Shown: positions 16,126 to 25,844, counted from the first letter of the stretch. The stretch is DNA of 64,000 nucleotides from CAZOEL01 sp964578835 (GCA_964578835.1 CAZOEL010000004.1:73783-137782), one strand, 5' to 3'. Notes: generated by a model from the letters alone, not told the origin. Translations and numbers: made by a program.

Positions 16126-16695
16126 ATGAGGACGATTGTTCTTACTGTATTTGGCGTTTTGGGTCTCTGCGTCATCGCAGCAGCCATATTCATCCGGACT
16201 GGAGTTTACAACGTTGCAGCCAACGAGCCTCATTGGGATGCCACTCTCTGGATTCTCGAGGAGGCGAAGGACGCCTCCATTAGCTCCCACAGCGAAGGGA
16301 TAAAGCCTCCCGATCTCAAGAATTCAGCGCTGGTACAGAAAGGTTTGGACCATTACCACGAAATGTGCAGGCTATGCCATGGCGCTCCTGGATTCCCGAA
16401 CCGGGAGTTTGCGCGAGGGCTTTATCCGAGTCCGCCAAACCTGGCGTCAGAACACCTGCAAGAGGAATGGAGCGACGGCGAGCTCTTCTGGATCGCCAAA
16501 AACGGCCTCAAAATGACCGGCATGCCCGCCTTCGGAGGCACTCACAGTGATGAGGATCTATGGGGAACGATCGCCTTCACGAGGAAATTGCAGCAACTCA
16601 CGCCGGACGCGTACAGAGAAATGATTAGAGCTGCTGGCTTGGGCGCAGAGGAAGGCTCGTCACATTCTCATGGGGAAGGCGACCACCACCATTGA
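16126..16695 (+). CDS. Membrane-anchored monohaem cytochrome c
   Basis: 189 residues: an N-terminal membrane anchor or signal (TVFGVLGLCVIAAAIFI) and one class-I c-type haem site MCRLCHGAPG (Cys81, Cys84, His85). Likely axial Met133 lies in KMTGMPAFGG, and the domain closes with LWGTIAFTRKLQQL. It should shuttle electrons on the periplasmic face. The C-terminus is His-rich (SSHSHGEGDHHH), which may bind metal. The ATG at 16126 follows GGAGGCATCAA. No oxidase or reductase subunits are adjacent, so its partner is unknown. A REP element begins about 100 bases downstream. Confidence 0.85.
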   Translation: MRTIVLTVFGVLGLCVIAAAIFIRTGVYNVAANEPHWDATLWILEEAKDASISSHSEGIKPPDLKNSALVQKGLDHYHEMCRLCHGAPGFPNREFARGLYPSPPNLASEHLQEEWSDGELFWIAKNGLKMTGMPAFGGTHSDEDLWGTIAFTRKLQQLTPDAYREMIRAAGLGAEEGSSHSHGEGDHHH

Positions 16696-17233
16696 GCCTC
16701 GACGAGACTTCCGGATGCGCATCAATTCCCAACAAATTATACTGAGAACGGTTGGCATCTGGACTTTTGTGCTTTTGTACTGTTGTACCTTTGTAGGAGC
16801 GGCTTCCAGCCGCGACTTCTTTGACTTCCAGCCGCGACATCTCCGAGGGACCACATCGTGTCGCGGCTGGAAGCCGCTCCTACAAGACCGTCAGGAAGCC
16901 CATCTCTCACCCGTGTGGAGTATAAACCGCTCTTCACTCCCGGGCGGATTGTTCAGGTAGCAGTAGACTCTCCTTTTATAGCCTATTCCCCACACAGCAA
17001 TTCCGGCATACCTGCTGAAAGCGGAGCCAGAAGAGTGCAAACAAGTCTGAATGTGACGTTTGAACCCGGTAAGGGACGAAAAAGCAGATTGAAAGAGTCA
17101 AGTTTTGGTCCTCCAGAACAGATAAAGGATAAAGATGTCCATTACGCCGACATTGAGCAGGTGCACAAAGCTTAATAATGGTTAATGACTTCTCCTGAAG
17201 CTTTCAAAGGCTAACCTCACAGGAGGAGAGGCA
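16696..17233. other. Intergenic region with REP/BIME copy 2 and the edge of an IS remnant
   Basis: 538 bases between the cytochrome gene and a truncated transposase. It holds the REP/BIME unit at 16793-16883, the 31-base segment shared with copy 1 (16739-16769) and a partial third REP arm (about 16823-16838). From about 17000 on it is probably the left end of the IS1634-type element, but no terminal inverted repeat was recognised. Confidence 0.45.
16793..16883. repeat. REP/BIME palindromic element, copy 2
   Basis: Left arm 16793-16816 (GTAGGAGCGGCTTCCAGCCG plus CGAC) is the exact reverse complement of 16860-16883. Each arm folds as GCGGCT-TCC-AGCCGC. Compared with copy 1 the innermost pair is T-A instead of A-T: a compensatory change that keeps the stem. 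A truncated third arm lacking GTAG lies between them at about 16823-16838. Confidence 0.8.
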
Positions 17234-17560
17234 GTGGAATCAATGCGGTTGGAGCGGCTTGATCATCTGGGAATAACTGGAGCGATCAAGGAATTGGGCA
17301 TAGTTGAGATAATTGATGGATGCATTCCGACATCAGAAGGCAAGGAGGAGATTTCTGCCGGAGAGGCCATAGCAGGGATGATCCTAAATGGCCTTGGGTT
17401 CTCCAATCGCCCAATGTCTTCGACGCCTCAGTCCTTTGAGAATAAGCCATTGGGTATTCTCATCAGAGATGGAGTGATGGCCGCCCACTTCAACCGCTTC
17501 AAGCTGGGACGGAGCTTCGATGATGTGTTCGCCTACGGCTGTGATTTGCTCTTCTCTCAG
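17234..17560 (+). pseudogene. Truncated IS1634-type transposase (DUF4277 N-terminal domain only)
   Basis: From GTG 17234 (AGGAGGAGAG upstream) the frame encodes about 109 residues resembling the N-terminal domain of IS1634-family transposases: LERLDHLGITGAIKELGIVE, AGEAIAGMILNGLGFSNRPM, STPQSFENKPLGILI and FNRFKLGRSFDDVFAYG. The similarity stops where the convergent kinase gene ends (stop at 17557-17559). The frame runs on to 17773 only as antisense of that gene. The DDE catalytic core is missing, so this is a dead remnant whose right part was deleted at the kinase boundary. It is clear evidence of past insertion. Confidence 0.7.
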
Positions 17561-20500
17561 ATAGCCATCGCCTCATTGAGAACATCTCTTACGAGTCTCG
17601 CCAATTGTCTTCTATCCAGGGGCTTCATTGCAGCAGCTTTGGCGCCCGGTTCTTCCGACACATCTCTTCTTAGCCTATCATCGTGGCCAGTTAAAATGAT
17701 TATAGGAATACCGGCGCGAACCATCATGCATCTTCTGGCCAATTCGGTTCCAACCATCTGCGGCATGGTGTAGTCGGTGATGATCAGATCGAACTGATCG
17801 GGATGAGACCGAAATAGATCCAGAGCTTCCTTGGGGCTGTTTTTCGCTGTTACCCTATAGCCTAGCTTCTCGAGCATTCGGGCTCCCATTTTTGTAATCG
17901 CAGGCTCATCGTCAACCAAAAGAATCCGCTCGCTACCTCCGGGCAATACCTGAGAATCGCAGCTCTCACACCCTGCCTCTATTTCGACTAAAGGGAGGAA
18001 GACATCGAAAACACTTCCCTTTCCAAGCTCGCTTTGAACCCGGATCTCCCCACCATGTCTTTTCACAATCCCATGGACGACAGCCAGGCCTAAACCCGTC
18101 CCTTTGTCCACTTCCTTGGTTGTATAGTAGGGCTCGAAGATGCGACCCATGGTGTCAGCATCCATTCCGTGACCGGTATCCTTGACACTCAACCGCGCGT
18201 AGAGACCCGGCTCGATGCCAACGTATGCCAATGCTGCAATATCCTGGAAACTCAAAGACACCTCTTCGAGAGACACTTCGAGCGTTCCCTTCTCCCCCAT
18301 GGCGTGAGCGGCATTTGTGCAAAGATTGACGATGACTTGATGGATCTGGCCGGCATCGGCCAGCACGGTGGCCTTGTGGATGCTCTGCTTGATTCCTATG
18401 CTGCTCGGAAGGGAGGCATACAGGAGCTTCATGACCTCTTTTACGATCAGGCTCAAGTCCAAAGGTTTCAACTCCTTCTCTTCCCCTAGATGGCTGAAGG
18501 AGAGGATCTGCTTTATGAGATCCTTTGCGCGACTGGCTGCGGTGAGCACCTGACCGAGATCGGACCTTGACGGAGCCGACTCCGGGATGTCATCGAGAGC
18601 CATCTCCGTGTAGCCGATGATGGGGGAGAGGATGTTGTTGAAATCATGTGCGATGCCTCCTGCTAAGGCGCCTATGGCTTCGAGCTTCTGGGCATGGCGC
18701 AGTTGGGTTTCCAAATTCCGCTTCTCTTCTTCAACTCTTGTGCGCTCAGTAATGTCTCGGACGAATACGAGTGCGCCACTGGCAGCGTCAACCGAGAGGG
18801 GAACAGCGGATACCTCGACTTCAATAATGGTCCCGTCAAGCTTTATATGCTTTTGCTCCATGACAGGTACAACTCTTCGCTCACTGCAGAGAAGATGTAT
18901 CCGTTCCATAGCCTTGGCTCTATAATTGGGATGGATACGGTTCACTACAGGAGAGCCCAGCAGTTGTTCAACGGAGCCGGCTCCGTACAATCTGAGCGCC
19001 GCTGCATTGGCAAATCTCAAGATACCATCCGTGTGGACATAGATCGCTTCAGGAGCGTTCTCCACGAGGAGGCGAAATCGCTCCTCGCTCGAACGTAGTT
19101 CGGCTTCCGCCAATTTTCGGTCTGTTATATCCACAAAAATCGTGGCAAACCGTCTCGGCTCCGGCGAATAGGCTGTGACGTCGTAGTGCTTGCCAAGCGA
19201 TTGGCTAAAGCTCTCAAAGTTAATTGCCTCACCTGTCAAGGCTACCTTCCCATACGTCTCGATCCAGAAATGCTCAATACCCGGTATTGCCTCGAGAACT
19301 GTCCGGCCGATCAGTTCCTCGGCCCTTAAGCCCGTCAGCTGCTCAAAGGCCGGATTCACCTGCAGGAACCTGTAATCACTGGGCCGACCGCACTCATCCA
19401 GGATGATCTCATGGAGGGCAAATCCCGGGGTGAGGTTTTGAAACAGTAAACGATACCGTAGCTCACTTTCTTTCAGAGCATCCACACCCCTGCTGTTCAT
19501 TAATGCCAGCGCCGCCAGGTCCCCGAAAGCAGAGGCAATCCGGGCATCATTGGCGGTAAAAGCCTCGTTCTTGTTAGCCAGTCCGATGACACCAAGGGTC
19601 TTGCCTTCAACTCGAAGTGGGGCGAACATGACGTTTTGCATCTTGACATGGCCGGCGGGCAGGTACCTTTTCCACCCGCTTCCATCAAAGTCGTTTTCAT
19701 AGACTGCTCTTCCGGATAGATACGCCTGCTCGCGCAGTCCCCGAACCGGCATTGGAAGTGAGTGGTCTACCGTGCACTCCCCGACCCCGGAGTCCAGGAA
19801 GAGAACCTTGTTTTCTTCACCTGATTCAGAAAGCAGCGCAACATAGCCGGCCGTGGCTCCAGTGAATGCCTTGCACTCGTTGAATAAAAGGCGTGCGGTC
19901 GTTTCAAATGCCGCGTTCTCCAGGGCCTTATTGGCGATACGGAGAAAGGATTCGATTTCCTTCTCCCGTTGTTGCAACCACTCATTGGATAACCGAATCT
20001 CGTCCTCATGCTTTTTGCGCTCTGTAATGTCCAAAAGCACCAAACGCCATTGACACACATCTCCAGCCTCGACCAGGTTTGCCTGAATGTCTGCAAGGAC
20101 CCAGAAGGCGTTATTGTCTTTATCGATCAACTTCAGCTCGATGCTCTGCTTTTCTCCGCCCTCTCCTGCTCGCTTGAGAGCCTTCCAGTAGTCATCGCGC
20201 CATTCCGGCACAATAAATCTGCTGAACACCGCCCTTTTGAGCCTGGTCCTCTCAACACCCAAGAGCTTCACCCCGGTGAGGTTGCACCGAGTGATGACCC
20301 CCTCGGGGGTGAGCGTCAGATACCCACAGGGGGCAAACTCATAGAGGTCCTCATACTCGCGATGCAGGGCGGAAATCTCCTCTTGCGCTCGCCGGAGCTC
20401 TTCATTTTGGATCTCAAGTTCCGTCTGATGGACCTCGAGCTCATGGATCAGCTCGAGCATGTCGGTTCTCGGCAGCCCCTCAACATACGGCCGCTGCCTG

Positions 20501-20565
20501 AGCAACTCTTCCGCCCGATGGCGCAGAATGGATGAGTGACTGAAGTCCTTGTGCTCATCTGGCAT
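17557..20565 (-). CDS. Hybrid sensor kinase (PAS-GAF-PAS-PAS-HisKA-HATPase-REC)
   Basis: 1002 residues, no membrane segments, so probably cytosolic. Order: N-terminal helix (LRHRAEELLRQRPYVEG) and coiled coil; PAS (about 70-185, DLYEFAPCGYLTLTPEG); GAF (about 215-365); PAS (about 370-490); PAS (about 497-615); HisKA with AGGIAHDFNNILSPIIGY; HATPase (NLCTNAAHAM, DTGHGMDAD, GTGLGLAVV); receiver with Asp in LIITDYTMPQ. The N-terminal PAS region is a close paralogue of the upstream kinase (20735-22867). It is the last gene of the four-gene signalling cluster, and its stop abuts a truncated IS element. Ligand unknown. Confidence 0.9.
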   Translation of the reverse strand: MPDEHKDFSHSSILRHRAEELLRQRPYVEGLPRTDMLELIHELEVHQTELEIQNEELRRAQEEISALHREYEDLYEFAPCGYLTLTPEGVITRCNLTGVKLLGVERTRLKRAVFSRFIVPEWRDDYWKALKRAGEGGEKQSIELKLIDKDNNAFWVLADIQANLVEAGDVCQWRLVLLDITERKKHEDEIRLSNEWLQQREKEIESFLRIANKALENAAFETTARLLFNECKAFTGATAGYVALLSESGEENKVLFLDSGVGECTVDHSLPMPVRGLREQAYLSGRAVYENDFDGSGWKRYLPAGHVKMQNVMFAPLRVEGKTLGVIGLANKNEAFTANDARIASAFGDLAALALMNSRGVDALKESELRYRLLFQNLTPGFALHEIILDECGRPSDYRFLQVNPAFEQLTGLRAEELIGRTVLEAIPGIEHFWIETYGKVALTGEAINFESFSQSLGKHYDVTAYSPEPRRFATIFVDITDRKLAEAELRSSEERFRLLVENAPEAIYVHTDGILRFANAAALRLYGAGSVEQLLGSPVVNRIHPNYRAKAMERIHLLCSERRVVPVMEQKHIKLDGTIIEVEVSAVPLSVDAASGALVFVRDITERTRVEEEKRNLETQLRHAQKLEAIGALAGGIAHDFNNILSPIIGYTEMALDDIPESAPSRSDLGQVLTAASRAKDLIKQILSFSHLGEEKELKPLDLSLIVKEVMKLLYASLPSSIGIKQSIHKATVLADAGQIHQVIVNLCTNAAHAMGEKGTLEVSLEEVSLSFQDIAALAYVGIEPGLYARLSVKDTGHGMDADTMGRIFEPYYTTKEVDKGTGLGLAVVHGIVKRHGGEIRVQSELGKGSVFDVFLPLVEIEAGCESCDSQVLPGGSERILLVDDEPAITKMGARMLEKLGYRVTAKNSPKEALDLFRSHPDQFDLIITDYTMPQMVGTELARRCMMVRAGIPIIILTGHDDRLRRDVSEEPGAKAAAMKPLDRRQLARLVRDVLNEAMAI

Positions 20566-20734
20566 CTTTGTACCCTCTTGCCGGGGGTTGAAACATAGAG
20601 CAGAAGGTGACCGGCATATCCGAATTCTGCACTATTCTCCGAACGTGAAGGAGTATTCTGACTTCCTGCTGTTCGAAGCAAGGTTTGGGAAAAGCGTTGT
20701 GTAAGTCCTGTTCATAGCATATATCTTCCAAGTG

Positions 20735-22867
20735 TCACATTCTCTGTGCCGCAACGAGCGCCGATTTCAAATCATTCGCCCCAAAGGGCTTATGCAGGAA
20801 CGCCTGGGGCCGCTCCGCATGTTCGGAGCACATGACCTGCGTTTCATCGTATCCGCTGGCAAGAATGACCGGGGTATCAGGTCGTATAGCTCTCAGAGCC
20901 GAAAGTGTTTCCCATCCATTCATTCCCGGCATGCTGAGATCAAGAAGCACCAGGCAGATCTCATCTTTGCGAGCACTGAAGATTTCCAGCGCCTCAACCC
21001 CGCCGCAGGCAGTCACCACCTCGTAGCCGAACTTTCTCGTCAGCATGGACTCAGCCATGCTGCGAACCATGGCTTCATCGTCGACCACGAGCACCAGCCC
21101 GCCTCCTGCAATGGCAGAGGGTGTAAGAAGAATTCCATCCGTTTGAGATGCAGGCCGTTCTTGTCTGGATACGGGAAAGAATAGTTTGAAGGTTGATCCC
21201 CGCCCCGGATGACTTTCTACCGCGATTGCTCCCTCAAGGGTCCTCATCAGCCCCGACACCACCGCAAGCCCCAAGCCCCGCCCCGCAAACTTTGTGGAAA
21301 AGAACGGGTCAAAAATCCTGTCCAGGTTTTCCGGATCGATGCCGCATCCTGTATCCGTAATGGAGAGGCAGGCATACTCTCCAGCTCTCGGTTCCCATCC
21401 AACGGGTAAAAGCTGCAGTTCCCCGATACCTGTCCCAGGCACGACCTCGAGGGTTACAGCGACCTCTCCCGCCCGCTCGCCCACGGCCTCCGCCGCGTTG
21501 GTAATCAGGTTGATCAAGATCTGTGTCAGATGGGCTCCATCGGCTTCCACGAGGGGTCCAAGAGGGGGAAGCTCAGCTTTGACACGCACATTCGCCGGTA
21601 ATGATGGGCTCAGGAGGGAACAGGCTTCCCTGACGGCCCCGGCTGAATCGATGAGCTCCATCTTTCCGCCGGTCTGGCCGAGATAGGTGAGCATGAAGCG
21701 GCTGATTCTTGCGGCTTGCACTGAAGCCCCCATTGCCTCGTTGAGGTATGTTTCCAGCACTGCCCCCTGGGGGACGTCATCCAGGGCCATCTCCAGGTTT
21801 CCTATCGCAGCGCCCAGCATGTTATTGAAGCTGTGGGCGATGGCTCCCGCCATTCGCCCCAGACTTTCAACCTTCCGGGCTTGTTGAAGCCGCTGCTCCA
21901 GTTGAATCCGTTCCGCTTCGGCCTTTTTGCGCTCGTGAATGTCTGTATGGGTTCCAATCACGCGTAGCGGAAGGCCGTTTTCCGTCCACCGGATAACCTT
22001 GCCCCGATCGAGGATCCACTTGTAAGATCCATCCTTGCACTCGAGACGGTGCTCGCTGACGTAGACATCTGTTTTGCCGGAGAAATGTTTACTGATCTCT
22101 TCAGAGACACGGGGACGGTCCTCCGGGTGGACTCGCCGGTCCCATTCGGAAAGAGCGTTGCCGATCTCCTGCTCCTCGAACCCCAGCATGGCTTTCCACT
22201 GGCGGGAATAGAGCACCTCGTCGGTCTGGGGATTCCAGTCCCAGACACCATCCCCGGCGCCCTCGAGGGCAAACTGCCACCGCTCCTCAATCTCCCGGAG
22301 AGCTTCTGCGGCCTGTTTCTTTTCGGCAATGTCCACAAGCGCCAATCGCCATTGACTTGTTACTCCTGATTCGGTTCGATCGGCTCGAATGTCGGCAAGG
22401 ACCCACCGGGGCTCTTTGCCGGCGCCGATCAGCTTGAGCTCGACGCTCTGCTTTTCGCCACTACTCTCGGCCCGTTTGAGGGCTGCCCAATAATCATCGC
22501 GTCCTTCGGGCATCACAAAGCTGCTCAGCCCGGTACCCTTAATCCTTTTCTTCTCACACCTCAGGAGCGTCACCCCCGTGAGATTGCACCGGGTGATAAT
22601 CCCTTTGGAGTCCAAGGTTACGTATCCGCAGGGGGCAAACTCATAGAGATCCACATATTCGCTATGCAGAGCCGAGAGCTCCTGCTGCGCGCGACGGAGC
22701 TCCTCATTCTGGATCTCGAGCTCCGCCTGATGGATCTCGAGTTCATAGATCAACTCAAGCACATCATTCTTGATCTTCCAATCCACATCCGGGCGCTGCC
22801 TGAGCAGTTCTTCAGCCCGCCTGCGCAAGCGGGATGATTGATCCGGCGGTTTATCGCTACGCGGCAT
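20735..22867 (-). CDS. Hybrid sensor kinase (PAS-PAS-HisKA-HATPase-REC), paralogue of its neighbour
   Basis: 710 residues from ATG 22867 (GGGAGGCTTGG upstream); this start overlaps the end of the cheB/cheR gene by 11 bases. A TTG at 22897 was rejected. Domains: N-terminal helix and coiled coil (LELIYELEIHQAELEIQNEE), PAS (DLYEFAPCGYVTLDSKG), PAS3-type fold (WQFALEGAGDGVWDWNPQTD), HisKA with MAGAIAHSFNNML, HATPase (LITNAAEAVG, DTGCGIDPEN, GRGLGLAVV) and a receiver with Asp in CLVLLDLSMPGMNG. A receiver-terminated kinase usually passes phosphate to another protein. Cytosolic. Confidence 0.9.
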   Translation of the reverse strand: MPRSDKPPDQSSRLRRRAEELLRQRPDVDWKIKNDVLELIYELEIHQAELEIQNEELRRAQQELSALHSEYVDLYEFAPCGYVTLDSKGIITRCNLTGVTLLRCEKKRIKGTGLSSFVMPEGRDDYWAALKRAESSGEKQSVELKLIGAGKEPRWVLADIRADRTESGVTSQWRLALVDIAEKKQAAEALREIEERWQFALEGAGDGVWDWNPQTDEVLYSRQWKAMLGFEEQEIGNALSEWDRRVHPEDRPRVSEEISKHFSGKTDVYVSEHRLECKDGSYKWILDRGKVIRWTENGLPLRVIGTHTDIHERKKAEAERIQLEQRLQQARKVESLGRMAGAIAHSFNNMLGAAIGNLEMALDDVPQGAVLETYLNEAMGASVQAARISRFMLTYLGQTGGKMELIDSAGAVREACSLLSPSLPANVRVKAELPPLGPLVEADGAHLTQILINLITNAAEAVGERAGEVAVTLEVVPGTGIGELQLLPVGWEPRAGEYACLSITDTGCGIDPENLDRIFDPFFSTKFAGRGLGLAVVSGLMRTLEGAIAVESHPGRGSTFKLFFPVSRQERPASQTDGILLTPSAIAGGGLVLVVDDEAMVRSMAESMLTRKFGYEVVTACGGVEALEIFSARKDEICLVLLDLSMPGMNGWETLSALRAIRPDTPVILASGYDETQVMCSEHAERPQAFLHKPFGANDLKSALVAAQRM

Positions 22868-25844
22868 CCAAGCCTCCCTTCGGCTCAACCTCCTCAAGTC
22901 TCAGGAGCAGCAGCACCTTTGGATCGGTCGTTTGTGCTATTCGCTGGGCACAGGCCAGGAAATGCTTCTTGCCTTCGGGGTAGTCGATCTCAAGGCCAAT
23001 ACCTCGAAAGTCCTTGCCCTTCTCCAGAGCTTCCCTCAACCCCTTCTGCTCCAGCGCTCCGCTTGCAATATCGAACATATTGCCTCCTTCGACCTGATCG
23101 CCGACAATTTGGAGCAAACGTTCGAAGGCTTTGTTGGCCAGTATAATCTCCCCTTGCCGATCGAGGACCGCTAGAGGATAGAGGCTCATGTCAAAGACAC
23201 TGCGCACGAGCAACTGTGTCTGCTCCATTTCAGTGTTTGCCGATCTGAGGACTTCCTGAGCTCTCTTCTGATCGTCAATACTGGAGAAGGTCAATACGGC
23301 GCCATCAATTCGGTTGTCCGTCGTGCGATAGGGTATGATGCGCATGTTGTACCACTTGCCATCCGAGGTTTGAACCTCTGCTTCTTTTGGCGCAAGGTTT
23401 TCCAGAACAGCGGCCAGATCTTGTATCATGTAATCATAGGCCAGATTATTCACCACGTGCTGCAAGGGGCGACCAAGGTCGCCTGTGATGAGATTGATGA
23501 TCCTGGTGGCCTTCTGAGTGAAGCGCCTGATATTCATGGCGTTGTCCACGAAGACAGTGGCAATCTCCGTGCCGTTGAGTATATTGCGCAGATCGTCTTG
23601 GGCCGTGGAGAGCTCTTCGAGTTTGCTCTGGAGCTCGGCGTTGACCGTCTGCAGCTCTTCGTTCACCGACTGCAATTCCTCCTTGGAAGATTCCAGTTCT
23701 TCATTGGTGGACTGGAGCTCCTCATTGGAAGACTGGAGCTCCTCGCAGGTGGACTTGAGCTCCTCGTTGGCGGATTCCAGCTCTTCGATGGTGGTCTGGT
23801 GGCTTTCCCGAACGGATTGCAGCTCTTTTTCCAGCCTACTAACCCGGGTATCCGACTGGACCGTCGGTTCGTCTTGATCCAGCGGCTTCGGGGATTGGGG
23901 AGCAATATCCTGGAAAACGATCAGGAACCGACCCTCGATCTCTTCTGGCACTTCAAGCGGGCATACGTGCAGATCGATGGGTTGAAAGCCGCCATTTGTG
24001 CTGACACGGACCATATTGCGGGTGACCTGCTCCCGCGAGCTGGCCGCAGCTCGCAGGGCCGAGGCCAGCTCGATGCGCAATCCTTCTCTGGCCATGTCGA
24101 GAACATTGTTGGTAGGCGGGCCGCTGGTCGCTTCCAGGTACTTGCCGGTACGGCCGAGGATGTGGAGAATCAGCCCATTGGCATCCACCAGGACACCCGT
24201 TGGCGAAAACCGATCGAGAACAATCTTTTGAACCAGTTGACCGATGTCGGACTTTCTATGTGAAGCACGCGGCGGTGTGGCTGGAATACCATCGGGTGCT
24301 GAAAGGCCGCTGGGAAAGTTGACCTCTCGCAGGAGACCTCGGGGAACTTCCTTTCGCTGGAAGATCTTCCATTTGTTGTCCAGGGTGTGAAACAGGCTCG
24401 TAAACTCACCGATGCTCTCCGAAGAGCCGAGTACGAGAATGCCGCCGGGCATCAGGGTGTAGTGGAACAGGGGCAACAGGTTCTTTTGAGCCCGGCTGTC
24501 GAGATAGATCAACAGGTTCCGGCAGCACACCAGATTCAAACGCGAGAAGGGCGGATCTTTTAGTACGTCCTGCACCGAGAAAACGATACTGTCACGGATT
24601 TCCTTCCGGATACGAAAAGATTCCCCTTCTTTCACAAAGAAGCGGTTCAACCGCTCCTGACTGACATCGGCGACGATGCTTTCCGGGAAAAAACCTTCCC
24701 GAGCCTTGTCAACGGCATTCGTGTCGATATCGGTGCCAAAGAGCTGCAGGGTCACCCTTCTGGGGACGGCGTCCAGACACTCACGGAAGATCATCGCAAG
24801 GGAATAGACCTCTTCCCCCGTTGAGCACCCTGGAACCCACACCCGAAAGGTCGCATCGTTTTCCACTTGCGCAAACATGTCCGGCAGGATCTCCTGCTTC
24901 AGAGTCTCGAATGAATCCGGATCTCGAAAAAAATGGGTCACACCGATCAAGAGCTCCTGAAACAGGGCTTTAGCTTCCCTCGGGTTTTCCCGCATGAAGC
25001 GGATATAGATGTCGGGGTCTTCGATATGGTTTACCCCCATGCGGCGATTGATGCGACGAAAAATGGTACTCTCCTTGTACAGGGAGAAGTCATGGCCGAC
25101 CTGGGTGCGCAGGAGAGCCAATACTTTCCTGAGCCAGTCTTTGTGCTCTCCAACTGCAGGAGGTGTACGATGCTTATTGGAATTCTCGATGTGCCGGAAA
25201 TACCGGATGAGTTTTTCCGGCATTTCTTCCGGAGCCAGGACCATGTCCACGACACCCGTGTTGATGGCGCTTCGGGGCATGCCGTTGTAAGTTGCCGACT
25301 CCTCCGACTGAACCATGACAAGGCCATCACAGGCCTTGATTTCCTTTACGCCGAGGGTCCCGTCGGACCCGGTCCCCGATAAAATGATGGCGGCCGCATT
25401 AGCCTGCTGATCCTGAGCCAGGGATCTCAAGAAAAAATCGATGAGGAGGGAACCGCCTCTTGGGGCCATATCCATGAGATGGATGGATCTCCTATAGATA
25501 CTGAGGTCTCTGTCCGGAGGGATCACGTAGACATGATCCGGCTCGATGGTTTCCCCGTCCCTGGCGACGGTGACGGGAATGCGCGCTACCCTTTGCATCA
25601 GCTCGTGCATCAGGCTGGGTTGTCTCGGCGCCATGTGGACCACGACAAGGTAAGCCATACCACTCTCTTCGGAAACATTGGCAAAGAAGGCCTTCAGGGC
25701 TTCCAACCCTCCGGCGGAAGCACCGATGCCCACAATGGGAAAAGCCTCAGAGCTCAAAGGCTCGCAGTCGGAAGCCGGTGCATGGTCTACCTCGTCCTGG
25801 AATGTGGCTTTGTCTTGAATGTCCTCGTTCCGTTCATTTGTCAT
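22857..25844 (-). CDS. CheB-CheR fusion with central coiled coil and two PAS domains
   Basis: 995 residues from ATG 25844 (GCAGGAATC upstream). The CheB-type methylesterase domain (about 35-215) keeps the triad Ser43 (GIGASAGGLEAL), His70 (VVVHMAP) and Asp161 (SGTGSDGTLG) but lacks the usual receiver. A CheR methyltransferase follows (about 235-490: FFRDPDSFETL, VWVPGCSTGEEVYSLAM, LQLFGTDID). Then comes a heptad-rich coiled coil (about 650-735; repeats of EELQSSN, EELQSTN, EELESSK) and two PAS domains. Such fusions act outside classical chemotaxis, coupled to sensor kinases. No MCP or CheA is in the window, so the substrate is unknown. It is translationally coupled to the downstream kinase. 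Confidence 0.92.
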   Translation of the reverse strand: MTNERNEDIQDKATFQDEVDHAPASDCEPLSSEAFPIVGIGASAGGLEALKAFFANVSEESGMAYLVVVHMAPRQPSLMHELMQRVARIPVTVARDGETIEPDHVYVIPPDRDLSIYRRSIHLMDMAPRGGSLLIDFFLRSLAQDQQANAAAIILSGTGSDGTLGVKEIKACDGLVMVQSEESATYNGMPRSAINTGVVDMVLAPEEMPEKLIRYFRHIENSNKHRTPPAVGEHKDWLRKVLALLRTQVGHDFSLYKESTIFRRINRRMGVNHIEDPDIYIRFMRENPREAKALFQELLIGVTHFFRDPDSFETLKQEILPDMFAQVENDATFRVWVPGCSTGEEVYSLAMIFRECLDAVPRRVTLQLFGTDIDTNAVDKAREGFFPESIVADVSQERLNRFFVKEGESFRIRKEIRDSIVFSVQDVLKDPPFSRLNLVCCRNLLIYLDSRAQKNLLPLFHYTLMPGGILVLGSSESIGEFTSLFHTLDNKWKIFQRKEVPRGLLREVNFPSGLSAPDGIPATPPRASHRKSDIGQLVQKIVLDRFSPTGVLVDANGLILHILGRTGKYLEATSGPPTNNVLDMAREGLRIELASALRAAASSREQVTRNMVRVSTNGGFQPIDLHVCPLEVPEEIEGRFLIVFQDIAPQSPKPLDQDEPTVQSDTRVSRLEKELQSVRESHQTTIEELESANEELKSTCEELQSSNEELQSTNEELESSKEELQSVNEELQTVNAELQSKLEELSTAQDDLRNILNGTEIATVFVDNAMNIRRFTQKATRIINLITGDLGRPLQHVVNNLAYDYMIQDLAAVLENLAPKEAEVQTSDGKWYNMRIIPYRTTDNRIDGAVLTFSSIDDQKRAQEVLRSANTEMEQTQLLVRSVFDMSLYPLAVLDRQGEIILANKAFERLLQIVGDQVEGGNMFDIASGALEQKGLREALEKGKDFRGIGLEIDYPEGKKHFLACAQRIAQTTDPKVLLLLRLEEVEPKGGLDAA

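Noticed and set aside
17561..17773. Continuation of the IS1634-type frame past 17560
   Set aside because: It is antisense to the receiver domain of the hybrid kinase and loses transposase similarity.
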